Notes: generated by a model not told the origin, from the sequence alone. A stretch of DNA of 64,000 nucleotides from Methylobacterium planeticum (GCF_008806345.1 NZ_VZZJ01000011.1:94759-158758); one strand, 5' to 3'. Positions 30,469 to 39,391 are shown, counted from the stretch's first letter. Made by a program: numbers and translations.

Positions 30469-33400
30469 ATGGCCACGCTGATCCTCTCCACGGCCGGCGC
30501 GGCGGCGGGCACGGCCTTCGGCGGGCCGGTGGGCGGGATGATCGGGCGGGCGGCCGGGGCGATCGCGGGGGCGGGCCTCGACGGGGCGCTGTTCGGCGCC
30601 CGCGCCGGCCCGCGCTTCGTCGAGGGCCCGCGGCTCTCGGACGTCGCCGGCCTGTCCTCCACCGAGGGCGACCCGATCCCGCGGGTCTACGGCCGGGCGA
30701 AGCTCGGCGGGACCCTGATCTGGGCGACGCGTCCCCTCGAGGTCGCCAACACCGCGGTCGAGCGCGCGGGCACGGGCGCCAAGGGCGGCGGCGGCCAGAA
30801 GACCGTGCGCACGGCCTATGCCTACTACGCCAACCTCGCGGTCGGCCTGTGCGAGGGCGAGATCGCCTTCGTGCGGCGGGTCTGGGCGGACGGGCGCGAG
30901 CTCGACCTCACCACCCTGGCGATGCGGGTCCACGCGGGCGGCCCGGACCAGGAGCCCGACCCGCTCATCGTCGCCAAGGAGGGCGCGGAGAGCGCCCCGG
31001 CCTACCGGGGCCTCGCCTACGTGGTGTTCGAGCGCCTGGCCCTCGCCGATTTCGGCAACCGCATCCCGCAATTCGCCTTCGAGGTAGTGCGCCCGGTGGC
31101 GGGGCTCGCCGGCACGATCCGGGCCGTCGACCTGATCCCCGGCGCCAACGAGTTCGGCCTCGATCCCGACCTCGTCACCGAGGATGCGGGCTTCGGGGCG
31201 ACGCGGGCCGCCAACCGCTTCCAGCTCCAGCGCGCCACCGACGTCGCCGCCTCCCTCGACGCCCTGCAGGCCCTCTGCCCGCGCCTGTCCCGGGTCTCCG
31301 TGGTGGTGTCGTGGTTCGGGGACGACCTGCGGGCCGGGCGCTGCACCGTGGCGCCGAAGGTCGACCAGGGCGGCAAGGCGACCCGGGGCGACGTCTGGTC
31401 GGTGGCGGGCCTCGGCCGGGCGCAGGTCGGCGTGGTCTCGCGGGCGCCGGGCGGCGGCCCGGCCTATGGCGGCACCCCCTCGGATGCCGGCCTCGGCCGC
31501 CTCGTCGCCGACCTGCACCGGCGCGGGCTCAAGGTCGTGCTCTACCCCTTCGTCATGATGGACGTGCCCCACGGCAACGCCCTGCCCGACCCGCGCAGGC
31601 CCGGCGCCCCGGGCCAGCCGCCCTATCCCTGGCGGGGCCGCATCACCTGCGACCCGGCCCCGGGCCTGCCCGGCAGCCCCGACGGCACCGCGGCGGCGGG
31701 GACGCAGGTCTCGGACTTCTTCGAGGGCGGGCGCGGGCTCGCCCGCATGGTGCTGCACTACGCCGACCTCGCCGCCGGCTGGGCCGCCGCCGGGGTCCCG
31801 CTCGCGGGCTTCATCATCGGCAGCGAGCTGGTCGGGCTGACCCGGGTGCGCGCGGCGGGCAAGTCCTACCCGGCGGTCGCGGCCCTGCGCCGCCTGGCCG
31901 CCGCGGTGCGGGGCCGGCTCGGGGGGAGCGTCCCGCTCGTCTACGCCGCCGACTGGACCGAGTACGGGGCCGACGTGCGGGAGGGGGGCGCGGAGATCCG
32001 CTTTCCCCTCGACGATCTCTTCGCGGATCCGGCGATCGGCGCCGTCGGCATCGACTACTACCCGCCGATCACGGACTGGCGCGACGGGCCGGACCATGCC
32101 GACCGCGCCGAGGCCGCCACGATCTACGACCGCGACTACCTCAAGCGCCGCCTCGCGGCCGGGGAGGCCTTCGACTGGTACTACGCCAGCGCCGAAGACC
32201 GGCGGGCGCAGATCCGCACCCCGATCACCGACGGCGCGCACGCCAGGCCCTGGATCTACCGGGCCAAGGACCTCGTGGGGTGGTGGTCGAACCCGCATCT
32301 CGAGCGCGACGGCGGCCTCGAGACCCGGCGCACCGCCTGGGTGCCGGCCTCGAAGCCGATCTGGCTCACCGAGATCGGCGTGCCGGCGGTCGACAAGGGC
32401 ACGAACGGCCCGAACGTCTTCCCCGACCCGAAATCCTCCGAGAACGCGGCGCCCCCGGGCTCCCGCGCCACCCGGGACGAGCTGATCCAGCTCCGCGGCC
32501 TCGAGGCGATCCTGACCCGGTTCGATCCCGCCCTGCCGGGCCACGACCCCGCCCACAACCCGGTCTCGCCCCTCTACGGCGCCCCGATGGTGACGCCCGA
32601 CGCGATCTTCGTCTGGGCCTGGGACGCCCGGCCCTTCCCGGCCTTCCCGGATTACGAGGCGGTCTGGGCCGATGCCGGGAACTGGCGCCTCGGCCACTGG
32701 ATCACGGGGCGGATCGAGGGGCTCGACCTCGACCGGCTGGTCGCCGCGATCCTGGCCGATCTCGGCATCCCAGCGCCGGCGCGGATCGAGGCCGCCGCCT
32801 ATCTCGACGGCTACGTCATCGACCGGGCGCTCTCGGCCCGCGCCGCCCTGGAGCCCCTGGCGCAGCTCTACGGCCTCGACGTCTCGGCGGTGGCCGGCCG
32901 CCTGCGGATCCGCGGCGTGGAGCGGGCGGCCACGATCCTCGACGCCGGCGACCTCGTGCGCGGCGAGGACGACGAGGCCCCGTTGCGCCGGGTCCGGACC
33001 GAGGAGAGCGCCCTGCCCCGCGCGCTCGAGATCGGCTTCACCGATTCCGAGAGCGCCGCGTACCGCCGGGCCGCCGCCGCCGCGATCCGGCCCGCCGGCG
33101 CGCGCCGGCGCGAGACCCGCATCGAGGCCGCGGTGGTGACCCGCCGCGAGAGCGCCGAATCCCTGGCCGAGGCCCGCCTCGACGCGGCGATCGCGGGGCG
33201 CGACAGCGCCAGCCTGACCCTGAGCCCGCGCCGGGTGGAGCTGGAGCCCGGGGATTGCCTCGTCCTGCCGGGGGCAGGCCCGCACAAGATCCTGCGCATC
33301 GCCGACAGCCCGGCGGGCCGGCGGATCGAGACGCAGGCCCTGCCCCTGCACGGGTCGGCGCTCACGCCCCGCGAGAGCGCCCCGGTGCCGGCCCGGCCTC

Positions 33401-34371
33401 CGGCCTCGGTCTTCCCGGGGCCGCCCTTCGCGGTCGCCCTCGACCTGCCGCTCGACCGGGGCGAGCCGGCGGCGCTGCAGGTCCTCGCGGTGGCGGCCGA
33501 GCCCTGGCCGGGCGACGTCGCGGTCTGGCGCGGGGCCGGGGACGGCGCGCCGCTCGCGCTGCACCGGCTCGTCGACTACCCGGCCTGCCTCGGCACCCTG
33601 CGCGAGCCCCTGCCCCCCGGGCCGCTCTGGCGCTTCGACCGGACCGCCCGGCTCACCGTCGCCCTGCGCAACGCCGGCGCCCTCGGGGCGATCGACGAGG
33701 CCGGGGCGCTCGCCGGCGGCAACCTCTTCGCGGTCCGGGGGCCGGACGGCTCCGTGGAGATCCTGTCGGCGGCCGGCGCCGAGCTCGTCGGGCCGGGCAC
33801 CTGGCGCCTGACCCGCCTCCTGCGCGGGCTCGGCGGCAGCGAGGCCGCGGCCGGCCGGGCCGCGCCCGCCGGCAGCCTGATCGTGCGCCTCGACGACGGG
33901 GCCGTGGTGCCCCTTGTCGAGCGCCTCGACGAGGCCGGCCGGCCGTTCCGCTACCGGATCGGCCCGGCCGGGCGCGACCCGGCCGACCCGCTCTTCACCG
34001 AGGTCGCGGCGAGCGCGGGGCTCGCCGCGATCACCCCCTTGAGCCCGGTGCACCTGCGGGCGCGGCGCGAGGCGGCCGGCATCCGGCTCGGCTGGACCCG
34101 CCGGGCCCGGCGCGCGGCCGACGCCTGGGAGCCCGTCGACGTGCCCCTCGACGAGCCCTCGGACGCCTACGCGGTGGATCTCTTCGGCCTCGACGGCCGG
34201 CCCCTGCGCAGCCTGACGGCCGCCGCCCCGTCCCTGCTCTACCCGGCCGCCGACGAGGCCGCGGATTTCGGCGGCCCGCAGACGGCCATCGACGTCGCGG
34301 TGGCGCAGCTCGGCACCGTCGCGGGCCGCGGCCCCGCCCGCCGGGCCCGCATCCCCGTGCGGGCCGGGTGA
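30469..34371 (+). CDS. TIM-barrel megatron baseplate protein (GTA g15)
   Basis: A 1300-residue protein, the largest of the cluster. The N-terminus begins with a membrane-active Gly/Ala segment (GAAAGTAFGGPVGGMIGRA). The glycoside-hydrolase TIM-barrel-like region spans about 300-640 (VSVVVSWFGDDLRAGRC, KVVLYPFVMMDVPHGN, IGIDYYPPITDWRDG, WLTEIGVPAVDKGTNGPN). The C-terminal half is beta-rich tail-hub sequence. In the Rhodobacter GTA this protein forms the central baseplate and DNA-delivery channel. An RBS-like ggag lies just upstream of the ATG. The operon is interrupted between g14 and this gene by the toxin-antitoxin pair. Confidence 0.93.
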   Translation: MATLILSTAGAAAGTAFGGPVGGMIGRAAGAIAGAGLDGALFGARAGPRFVEGPRLSDVAGLSSTEGDPIPRVYGRAKLGGTLIWATRPLEVANTAVERAGTGAKGGGGQKTVRTAYAYYANLAVGLCEGEIAFVRRVWADGRELDLTTLAMRVHAGGPDQEPDPLIVAKEGAESAPAYRGLAYVVFERLALADFGNRIPQFAFEVVRPVAGLAGTIRAVDLIPGANEFGLDPDLVTEDAGFGATRAANRFQLQRATDVAASLDALQALCPRLSRVSVVVSWFGDDLRAGRCTVAPKVDQGGKATRGDVWSVAGLGRAQVGVVSRAPGGGPAYGGTPSDAGLGRLVADLHRRGLKVVLYPFVMMDVPHGNALPDPRRPGAPGQPPYPWRGRITCDPAPGLPGSPDGTAAAGTQVSDFFEGGRGLARMVLHYADLAAGWAAAGVPLAGFIIGSELVGLTRVRAAGKSYPAVAALRRLAAAVRGRLGGSVPLVYAADWTEYGADVREGGAEIRFPLDDLFADPAIGAVGIDYYPPITDWRDGPDHADRAEAATIYDRDYLKRRLAAGEAFDWYYASAEDRRAQIRTPITDGAHARPWIYRAKDLVGWWSNPHLERDGGLETRRTAWVPASKPIWLTEIGVPAVDKGTNGPNVFPDPKSSENAAPPGSRATRDELIQLRGLEAILTRFDPALPGHDPAHNPVSPLYGAPMVTPDAIFVWAWDARPFPAFPDYEAVWADAGNWRLGHWITGRIEGLDLDRLVAAILADLGIPAPARIEAAAYLDGYVIDRALSARAALEPLAQLYGLDVSAVAGRLRIRGVERAATILDAGDLVRGEDDEAPLRRVRTEESALPRALEIGFTDSESAAYRRAAAAAIRPAGARRRETRIEAAVVTRRESAESLAEARLDAAIAGRDSASLTLSPRRVELEPGDCLVLPGAGPHKILRIADSPAGRRIETQALPLHGSALTPRESAPVPARPPASVFPGPPFAVALDLPLDRGEPAALQVLAVAAEPWPGDVAVWRGAGDGAPLALHRLVDYPACLGTLREPLPPGPLWRFDRTARLTVALRNAGALGAIDEAGALAGGNLFAVRGPDGSVEILSAAGAELVGPGTWRLTRLLRGLGGSEAAAGRAAPAGSLIVRLDDGAVVPLVERLDEAGRPFRYRIGPAGRDPADPLFTEVAASAGLAAITPLSPVHLRARREAAGIRLGWTRRARRAADAWEPVDVPLDEPSDAYAVDLFGLDGRPLRSLTAAAPSLLYPAADEAADFGGPQTAIDVAVAQLGTVAGRGPARRARIPVRAG

Positions 34372-34451
34372 GGCCGGGCCGCCCCCGCCGCCCCGTCCCG
34401 GGGTGAGGCCGGGGACACGCCACCGTCCCGCCCGCATCCCCCGGAGCCTCC

Positions 34452-36029
34452 ATGCCCGAGACCACCCGCCACCTCGCCCTGCCGCTGATCGCGGCCGGGC
34501 AGGCGCAGAAGCACGTCACCCACAACGAGGCGCTCGGCCTGCTCGACGCGCTGGTACAGCTCGCCTGCCTCGACAAGGACCGCGCCGCGCCCCCCGCGAA
34601 CCCGGCCGAGGGCGACCGCTACCTCGTGGCCGCCCGCGAGCCCGGCGGGGCCTGGGCCGGGCTGTCGGGGCAGGTCGTGCGCTTCGCGGACGGGGTCTGG
34701 GCCGGCACCGTGCCGCGGCCGGGCTGGCTCGCCTACGTGATCGACGAGGCCGACCTCTACCTCTTCGACGGGCGCGGCTGGCTCAGCTTCCGGGCGAGCC
34801 TCAAGGCCTTCCACAACCTCGTCGGCCTCGGGATCGGCACGGAGGCGGACGCCCGGAACCCCTTCGCGGCCAAGCTCAACGCCGCCCTCTGGACCGCCCG
34901 GACCCGGGCCGAGGGCGGCAGCGGCGACCTGCGCGTGAGCCTCAACAAGCCGGAGGCCGGCAACGTCCTGTCCCTCCTGATGCAGACGGGCTTCTCGGGC
35001 CGGGCCGAGATCGGGCTCTCGGGGGAGGACGCCCTCGCGGCGCGGGTCTCGGCCGACGGGCTCGCCTGGACGGAGGCGTGGCGCGTCGACCCGGCGACGG
35101 GGTTCGTGGGCTTCGGCACCGCCGCGGCGCCGGGCGCGGGCCCGGCCGGCGCGCCGGTCGCGGCGGGGACGGGCGGCGGCGGCCCCCTCGTCGCCCTCGA
35201 CGCGCTGCAGGGCGCCGGAGCGGGGGCCGCGCCCGGCGCCGCGATCCTCGCCCGGGTCGGGCGCGGCGCCCCCGGCGCGCCGGCCCCCGTCCGGGCGGGG
35301 GACCGCTTCTTCGCCCTTCTGGGCCGCGGGTTCCACGCGGGGGGCGCCTATTCGGGCGACGCGGTCTCGCTCCAGGGGCTCGCCGAGGAGGATTTCTCGG
35401 CCGCCGCCCAGGGCACCGCCCTCGATATCCAGACCACGGATCTCGGCGGCACGGCGCGGCGCTCCGTCCTGAAGGTGCGGGGCAACGGCGCCCTCGAGCT
35501 GCAGCCCCGCGCCGGGGTTCCGGCCCGCGGCCTCGGGGCCGGCCAGATCGTGTTCGACAGCACCGCCGCCGCCTTCCGGGGCTACGACGGGACGCGCTGG
35601 CTGCGGCTGACGAACCTCGTGCGCTTCGCCGCCGCCACCAATTTCGACAATTACCTGCCGGCCGACACCTGGACCCGGGTCCAGTTCAACATCGGCGAGG
35701 TGAACGAGCAGGGCGCCTTCGCGGCGTCCGGCAGCCGCTTCGTCGCCCCCGAGGCCGGCACCTACCGGCTCGGCGCGAGCCTGGCCTATCGGCGCAACGG
35801 ATCCGCGGCGCCGAGCGCCCTCCAGGTGCGGTTCCACCGCAACGGCACCGCCGCGGGCCGCGGGCGCGGCGCCGCCACGGGCCTCGTCGACGGGGTCTCG
35901 GTGGCCTGCGCGGGCGCGCTCCTCGCCCTGCAGGCCGGCGACGCGGTCGAGGTCTTCGCCCGCCTCACCGGTGCCGACGGCTACGTCGCGGCGGCCGACA
36001 CCGACTTCTGGGGCCACGCCCTCGCGTGA
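34452..36029 (+). CDS. DUF2793 tail fibre / receptor-binding protein
   Basis: A 525-residue protein with a clear N-terminal DUF2793 domain (about residues 1-115: LALPLIAAGQAQKHVTHNEA, EGDRYLVAAREPG, GWLAYVIDEADLYLFDGRGW). The middle is Ala/Gly-rich and probably forms a trimeric shaft. The C-terminal 130 residues (NFDNYLPADTWTRVQFNIGE ... RLGASLAYRRNG) resemble a C1q/TNF-like jelly-roll found on phage fibres. It probably recognises the host surface. Confidence 0.82.
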   Translation: MPETTRHLALPLIAAGQAQKHVTHNEALGLLDALVQLACLDKDRAAPPANPAEGDRYLVAAREPGGAWAGLSGQVVRFADGVWAGTVPRPGWLAYVIDEADLYLFDGRGWLSFRASLKAFHNLVGLGIGTEADARNPFAAKLNAALWTARTRAEGGSGDLRVSLNKPEAGNVLSLLMQTGFSGRAEIGLSGEDALAARVSADGLAWTEAWRVDPATGFVGFGTAAAPGAGPAGAPVAAGTGGGGPLVALDALQGAGAGAAPGAAILARVGRGAPGAPAPVRAGDRFFALLGRGFHAGGAYSGDAVSLQGLAEEDFSAAAQGTALDIQTTDLGGTARRSVLKVRGNGALELQPRAGVPARGLGAGQIVFDSTAAAFRGYDGTRWLRLTNLVRFAAATNFDNYLPADTWTRVQFNIGEVNEQGAFAASGSRFVAPEAGTYRLGASLAYRRNGSAAPSALQVRFHRNGTAAGRGRGAATGLVDGVSVACAGALLALQAGDAVEVFARLTGADGYVAAADTDFWGHALA

Positions 36030-36064
36030 GCCCCCGCCCCCTCCCCGCAGATCCGGAGACAGCC

Positions 36065-36709
36065 ATGGAGCTCAGCGCCATCGGACGGGCCGTGCTCGTC
36101 GCCCGCGAGGGCGTGCGCCTCGACGCCTACCGCGACGCGGTCGGCATCTGGACCATCGGGGTCGGCCACACCTCGGCGGCGGGCCCGCCCGCGGTCCGGG
36201 CGGGCCTGCGCCTGACGCCCGCGGAGGCCGACGCGCTCTTCGGCCGCGACGTCGCCCGCACGGTGGCCCTCGTGGCGGAGGCGGTGCCGCCCGGCCTGCC
36301 CGAGCACGCCTTCGACGCCCTCGTCTCCCTCTGCTTCAACATCGGCCCGGCCGCCTTCCTGCGCTCGACCGTGCTGCGCCGCCTGCGCCTCGGCGACCGG
36401 GCGGGGGCGGGGGCGGCGATCCTGCTCTGGGACCGCCCGGCCTGCGTGATCCCCCGCCGCGCCGCGGAGGCCGACCAGTTCCGCACGCCCTACGGCCTCG
36501 CCCTGCCCCGGGCCCGCCGGAACGACCCGGGCCCGATCCCGCGGCCCGGCGGCGTTGCCCCGCCCCTCGCGCCTCAGCGCCGGCCGATCCCGCGCGGGAC
36601 GGGCGCCGGGGCCGCGGGCCCGCCCTCGCCGCCGCGCCCGCGCAGCCCGTCCGGGCCCGGCCTCCTCGCCCGCCTGTGGGCGGCCCTGCGCGCCCGTCTG
36701 GCCGGCTGA
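36065..36709 (+). CDS. Phage-type lysozyme, glycoside hydrolase family 24
   Basis: A 214-residue endolysin. Residues 1-145 are the GH24 domain with the triad Glu15 (REG), Asp24 (YRDA) and Thr30 (WTIGVGHT), then ALVSLCFNIGPAAFLRSTVL. The last 65 residues are a Pro/Arg-rich tail ending in a short amphipathic helix (LLARLWAALRARL). It cleaves peptidoglycan, allowing particle release. No signal peptide is present, so a holin-type partner such as the membrane proteins downstream is expected. Confidence 0.9.
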   Translation: MELSAIGRAVLVAREGVRLDAYRDAVGIWTIGVGHTSAAGPPAVRAGLRLTPAEADALFGRDVARTVALVAEAVPPGLPEHAFDALVSLCFNIGPAAFLRSTVLRRLRLGDRAGAGAAILLWDRPACVIPRRAAEADQFRTPYGLALPRARRNDPGPIPRPGGVAPPLAPQRRPIPRGTGAGAAGPPSPPRPRSPSGPGLLARLWAALRARLAG

Positions 36710-36741
36710 GCCATCCCCGCCTCCAACTTCAGGACCACGCC

Positions 36742-37365
36742 ATGTCGTATTCCGCCAAGTCGTCTTCCGCCAAGTCACATTCCGCAAAGTCACATTCCGC
36801 AAAGTCGCGCCCCTCGACGATCCTCGCCGCCTCCGGCCTCAGCCTCGCCGCCCTCCTCGCGCCGGCGGCGGCGCGCGCCGCGGCGGGCAATCCCGGGGCG
36901 GGCGATCCCGGGGCGGTGGCGCTGCCCTGGGGCGATGCCCTCGCGGCCCTCGCGCAGGGCCTCGGCAGCGCCCTGGTGCCCCTCGCGGCGGGCGCCGCCG
37001 CCGCCGCCCTGGCGCGGATGGCCGGCCCCCTGCGCGTCCTCGTGACCACGACCCTGGTGGAGCGGCTGGTGCGCAATGTCGGCGACTACGCCCTCAACGC
37101 CGTTTCGGGCGCCGTGAAGGGCCGGACCCTGAGCGTGCCGCTGGGCTCCGCCGTGATCGCGGCGGCGGTGCAGCGCGCCGTCGACCAGGCCCCGGCCTGG
37201 CTCCTGCGCGAGGCCGGCGGGCTGGAGGGCCTCGCCGAGAAGGTGTTCCGCAGCCTGCGGCTGGAGGCCTCGGCCGACGCGGGCAACACCCTGCGGCCCG
37301 GGATCGCGGCGGCCCGGGCCCGGAGCGCCCGCCCGCCCGCCGGCGGGCACGAACCCGCGGCCTGA
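36742..37365 (+). CDS. Membrane protein of the GTA lysis region
   Basis: A 207-residue protein unknown to me. It begins with four copies of a five-residue repeat SAKS(S/H/R), then a hydrophobic segment ending APAAARAA (about 28-47) that could be a signal peptide. A second hydrophobic Ala/Leu/Val stretch (about 70-95) follows. The C-terminal part is mixed helix (WGDALAALAQGLGSALVPLA, VERLVRNVGDYALNAVSGAV). Its place after lysozyme and before a one-helix coiled-coil protein suggests a role in release or in a holin-spanin set. Confidence 0.6.
   Translation: MSYSAKSSSAKSHSAKSHSAKSRPSTILAASGLSLAALLAPAAARAAAGNPGAGDPGAVALPWGDALAALAQGLGSALVPLAAGAAAAALARMAGPLRVLVTTTLVERLVRNVGDYALNAVSGAVKGRTLSVPLGSAVIAAAVQRAVDQAPAWLLREAGGLEGLAEKVFRSLRLEASADAGNTLRPGIAAARARSARPPAGGHEPAA
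36751..36810 (+). repeat. 15-bp in-frame tandem repeat, four copies
   Basis: Units tccgccaagtcgtct, tccgccaagtcacat, tccgcaaagtcacat and tccgcaaagtcgcgc, encoding SAKSx. It sits at the extreme N-terminus of the lysis-region membrane protein, so copy-number change would alter its basic N-terminal tail without a frameshift. Confidence 0.85.
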
Positions 37366-37396
37366 CGCGGCCGCCACCGCACCGGGAGGGCGGCCG

Positions 37397-37750
37397 ATGG
37401 AGAGGATCGCGCTCGAGGCCGCCCGGCTCCTGTTCGCGCAAGGGGGCGCCGGCTGGGTCGTGGCCGTGCTGCTCGGCCTCGCCTGCCTGCACCTGCACCG
37501 GCAGGGTCTGCGGGCGCTGGAGGCCCGGATCGGCGAGGCCGGCGCCACCGCCACCGCCCTGGAACGCGCCTCCCAGACCAACGCCGCCGTGGCGGCCGCC
37601 CTCGAGAGCCGCAGCCGGGTGCTCGAGGACCTCGCCCGGCTCGCCGCCGAGATCGCCCGCGGCCTGGAGCGCAACGACGAGCGCGCCCGGGAGCGGTTCG
37701 ACGAGATGCTGCGCCTGCTCGCGGACCTGCGCCGACAGGGGCGCCCCTGA
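37397..37750 (+). CDS. Single-helix membrane protein with coiled coil
   Basis: A 117-residue protein with one transmembrane helix (about residues 19-36, GWVVAVLLGLACLHLH) followed by a long charged coiled coil (LEARIGEAGATATALERASQ ... ERFDEMLRLLADLRRQ). This layout fits an i-spanin or a holin accessory, but no sequence match is recognised. It sits downstream of the lysozyme on the same strand. Confidence 0.65.
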   Translation: MERIALEAARLLFAQGGAGWVVAVLLGLACLHLHRQGLRALEARIGEAGATATALERASQTNAAVAAALESRSRVLEDLARLAAEIARGLERNDERARERFDEMLRLLADLRRQGRP

Positions 37751-37797
37751 CACGCCTCCGCGATGCCCCTCCGTGCCGACCCCGCGAGGATCCGACC

Positions 37798-38022
37798 ATG
37801 CTGCCTCCCGTCCCCGCCGACCCCGCCCTGCGGCCCGGTGCCGCGCGCGCCCGCCGCCGCGCCGCGGACGGGCGCCTGCGCGCGGCCCGGCGCGGCTTCG
37901 AGGGCTCGATGGCCGCCCTGCGCAAGGCCGCCTTCGACCACGTGGAGAGCCACGTCTTCGTGAGCACCGCCCTGCGGGCGAGCCTCGCGCGCCTCGCCGG
38001 GCGGGCCGGCGCGAAACCGTGA
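37798..38022 (+). CDS. Small basic protein at the right end of the GTA cluster
   Basis: A 74-residue Arg/Ala-rich protein with a helical core (GFEGSMAALRKAAFDHVESH, VFVSTALRASLARLAGRAGA). There is no signal peptide or membrane helix. An AGGATCC-like element precedes the ATG. Its codon use and strand match the cluster, so it is read as the last gene. Function unknown. Confidence 0.5.
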   Translation: MLPPVPADPALRPGAARARRRAADGRLRAARRGFEGSMAALRKAAFDHVESHVFVSTALRASLARLAGRAGAKP

Positions 38023-38229
38023 TGGGACAGCGCCCCGCGGGCGGGAACCGCACGGGGCTTCAACCGTAACGCTTCCCAGTATCCGCCGCGCCGAACCGTG
38101 AGACCTGTCGTGTTCCCCCTGTCCCCCGCCCCCCGTCGAAGCCCGGCCCGGACCGCCGGAGCGCGCAGAGGGGGCGGGTCCGGGGTACGGTCCGAGGCGC
38201 AGGGTTGGGCGGCGCAGGCGGAGGACGGT

Positions 38230-38246
38230 ATTCAGGGGGCATTCAG
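38230..38246 (+). promoter_or_regulatory. Direct repeat ATTCAG-N5-ATTCAG upstream of PepSY gene
   Basis: attcag at 38230-38235 and again at 38241-38246 gives an 11-base period, one helical turn, as in sites bound by OmpR/PhoB-family dimers. It ends 25 bases before the PepSY ATG and could be the autoregulatory site of the regulator encoded next. Confidence 0.4.
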
Positions 38247-38271
38247 TGCCCGAGCGCGACAGTCCCTGCCC

Positions 38272-38649
38272 ATGCGCTACGTCTTCACCCTTCTCGCCGG
38301 CTGCCTGACCGTCGTGGCGCTCGCCACCGGCGCGATCGGCACGCTCGCCGAGGAGGGGGCAGCGACGAGCCCCCCGCTCACCCAGGTCCAGAGCGCGCCG
38401 CCGCCGCGGGCCGAGAACTGCCTCACCGCCGCGGACCTGCGCGAGGCGGTGGCGGAGCGCCGGGTGATCGAGCCGGTGGCGGCGATCCGCGCCGCCCGCA
38501 CGGTGATTCCGCGGGCCGAGATCCAGCGCGCCAGCCTGTGCCGGCACGACGAAGGTCTCGTCTACATGCTGACGGCCTTGCGCCGGGACGGGCATTTCGT
38601 GCACGTCATGGTGGATGCCAAGACCGGCGAAGTCGCCGGCCAGTATTGA
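38272..38649 (+). CDS. Exported PepSY-domain protein
   Basis: A 125-residue periplasmic or membrane-anchored protein. A signal or anchor helix covers residues 4-24 (VFTLLAGCLTVVALATGAIG). The C-terminal half is PepSY-like (LTAADLREAVAERRVIEPVA, then HFVHVMVDAKTGEVAGQY). Such proteins encoded just before an OmpR-type regulator and PhoQ-like kinase often tune the kinase. The ATG at 38272 is chosen because the upstream frame lacks any domain. The regulator follows after 39 bases. Confidence 0.8.
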   Translation: MRYVFTLLAGCLTVVALATGAIGTLAEEGAATSPPLTQVQSAPPPRAENCLTAADLREAVAERRVIEPVAAIRAARTVIPRAEIQRASLCRHDEGLVYMLTALRRDGHFVHVMVDAKTGEVAGQY

Positions 38650-38688
38650 TCGGCCCGCAGCGCCGGTCGCAGAACGGAGGTTTGTCAG

Positions 38689-39366
38689 GTGCGCCTGCTC
38701 GTGGTCGAGGATGACCGGGACATCAACCGCCAGGTCGTCAATGCGCTGGAGGAGGCCGGCTACGTCGCCGACAAGGCCTTCGACGGCGAGGAGGGCGCGT
38801 ATCTCGGCGAGAACGAGCCCTACGACGCCATCATCCTCGACATGGGCCTCCCCAAGGCCGACGGGGTCACGGTGCTGCAGCGCTGGCGCCGCGCCGGCAT
38901 CAAGACGCCGGTCATCATCCTGACCGCCCGCGACCGCTGGTCCGACAAGGTCGACGGCTTCGATGCGGGCGCGGACGACTACGTGACGAAGCCCTTCCAC
39001 ATGGAGGAGCTGATGGCCCGGGTGCGGGCGCTGCTGCGCCGGGCCGCCGGCCACGCGTCCAGCCAGATCACCTGCGGCCCCGTCACCCTCGACACCCGCT
39101 CGGGCCGGGTCTTCGTCGACGGCAACCCGGTCAAGCTCACGAGCCACGAGTACCGGCTGCTCTCCTACCTGATGCACCATACCGGCCGCGTCGTGTCTCG
39201 GGCCGAGCTGACCGAGCACCTCTACGACCAGGATTTCGACCGCGACTCGAACACCATCGAGGTCTTCGTCGGGCGCCTGCGCAAGAAGCTCGCGGTCGAC
39301 CTGATCCAGACCGTGCGGGGACTGGGCTACCTCGTCGACCCGACCCAGCCCGCCGCGCGGGTGTGA
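38689..39366 (+). CDS. OmpR-family response regulator (FeuP/PhoP-like)
   Basis: A 225-residue regulator starting at GTG with ACGGAGG upstream. The receiver domain has acidic Asp8/Asp9, phosphoacceptor Asp51 (ILDMGLP) and Lys101 (TKPF). The C-terminal winged helix (about 128-218) has the recognition segment RDSNTIEVFVGRLRKKL and QTVRGLGYLV. It is most like FeuP/PhoP-type regulators of alphaproteobacteria. The probable kinase is 2.5 kb downstream at 41918, separated by three Tad genes on the other strand. Confidence 0.92.
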   Translation: MRLLVVEDDRDINRQVVNALEEAGYVADKAFDGEEGAYLGENEPYDAIILDMGLPKADGVTVLQRWRRAGIKTPVIILTARDRWSDKVDGFDAGADDYVTKPFHMEELMARVRALLRRAAGHASSQITCGPVTLDTRSGRVFVDGNPVKLTSHEYRLLSYLMHHTGRVVSRAELTEHLYDQDFDRDSNTIEVFVGRLRKKLAVDLIQTVRGLGYLVDPTQPAARV

Positions 39367-39391
39367 GCGCGCCGCGCGCCGCCCCGCCCGG

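Larger units (their letters stand above)
15192..38022 (+). mobile_element. Gene transfer agent-like structural gene cluster
   Basis: Gene order follows the Rhodobacter GTA cluster: small terminase, large terminase, portal, prohead protease, capsid, connector, adaptor, DUF3168, tail tube, tail chaperones, tape measure, DUF2460, DUF2163, NlpC/P60 peptidase, TIM-barrel megatron, then fibre and lysozyme. No integrase, excisionase, repressor, lysogeny or replication gene is present, and no flanking direct repeats were noticed. This favours a host-maintained GTA or a tail-and-head remnant over an active prophage. Interruptions are a protease block at 20974-24630 and a toxin-antitoxin pair at 29820-30432. 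Particle production and DNA packaging are inferred from the gene set. Confidence 0.85.

Noticed and set aside
30361..34437. A 1358-codon open frame on the minus strand opposite the megatron gene
   Set aside because: It is a mirror frame of very GC-rich coding DNA: Arg/Gly/Ala/Pro-rich, no domain, and fully antisense to a gene with strong family features.
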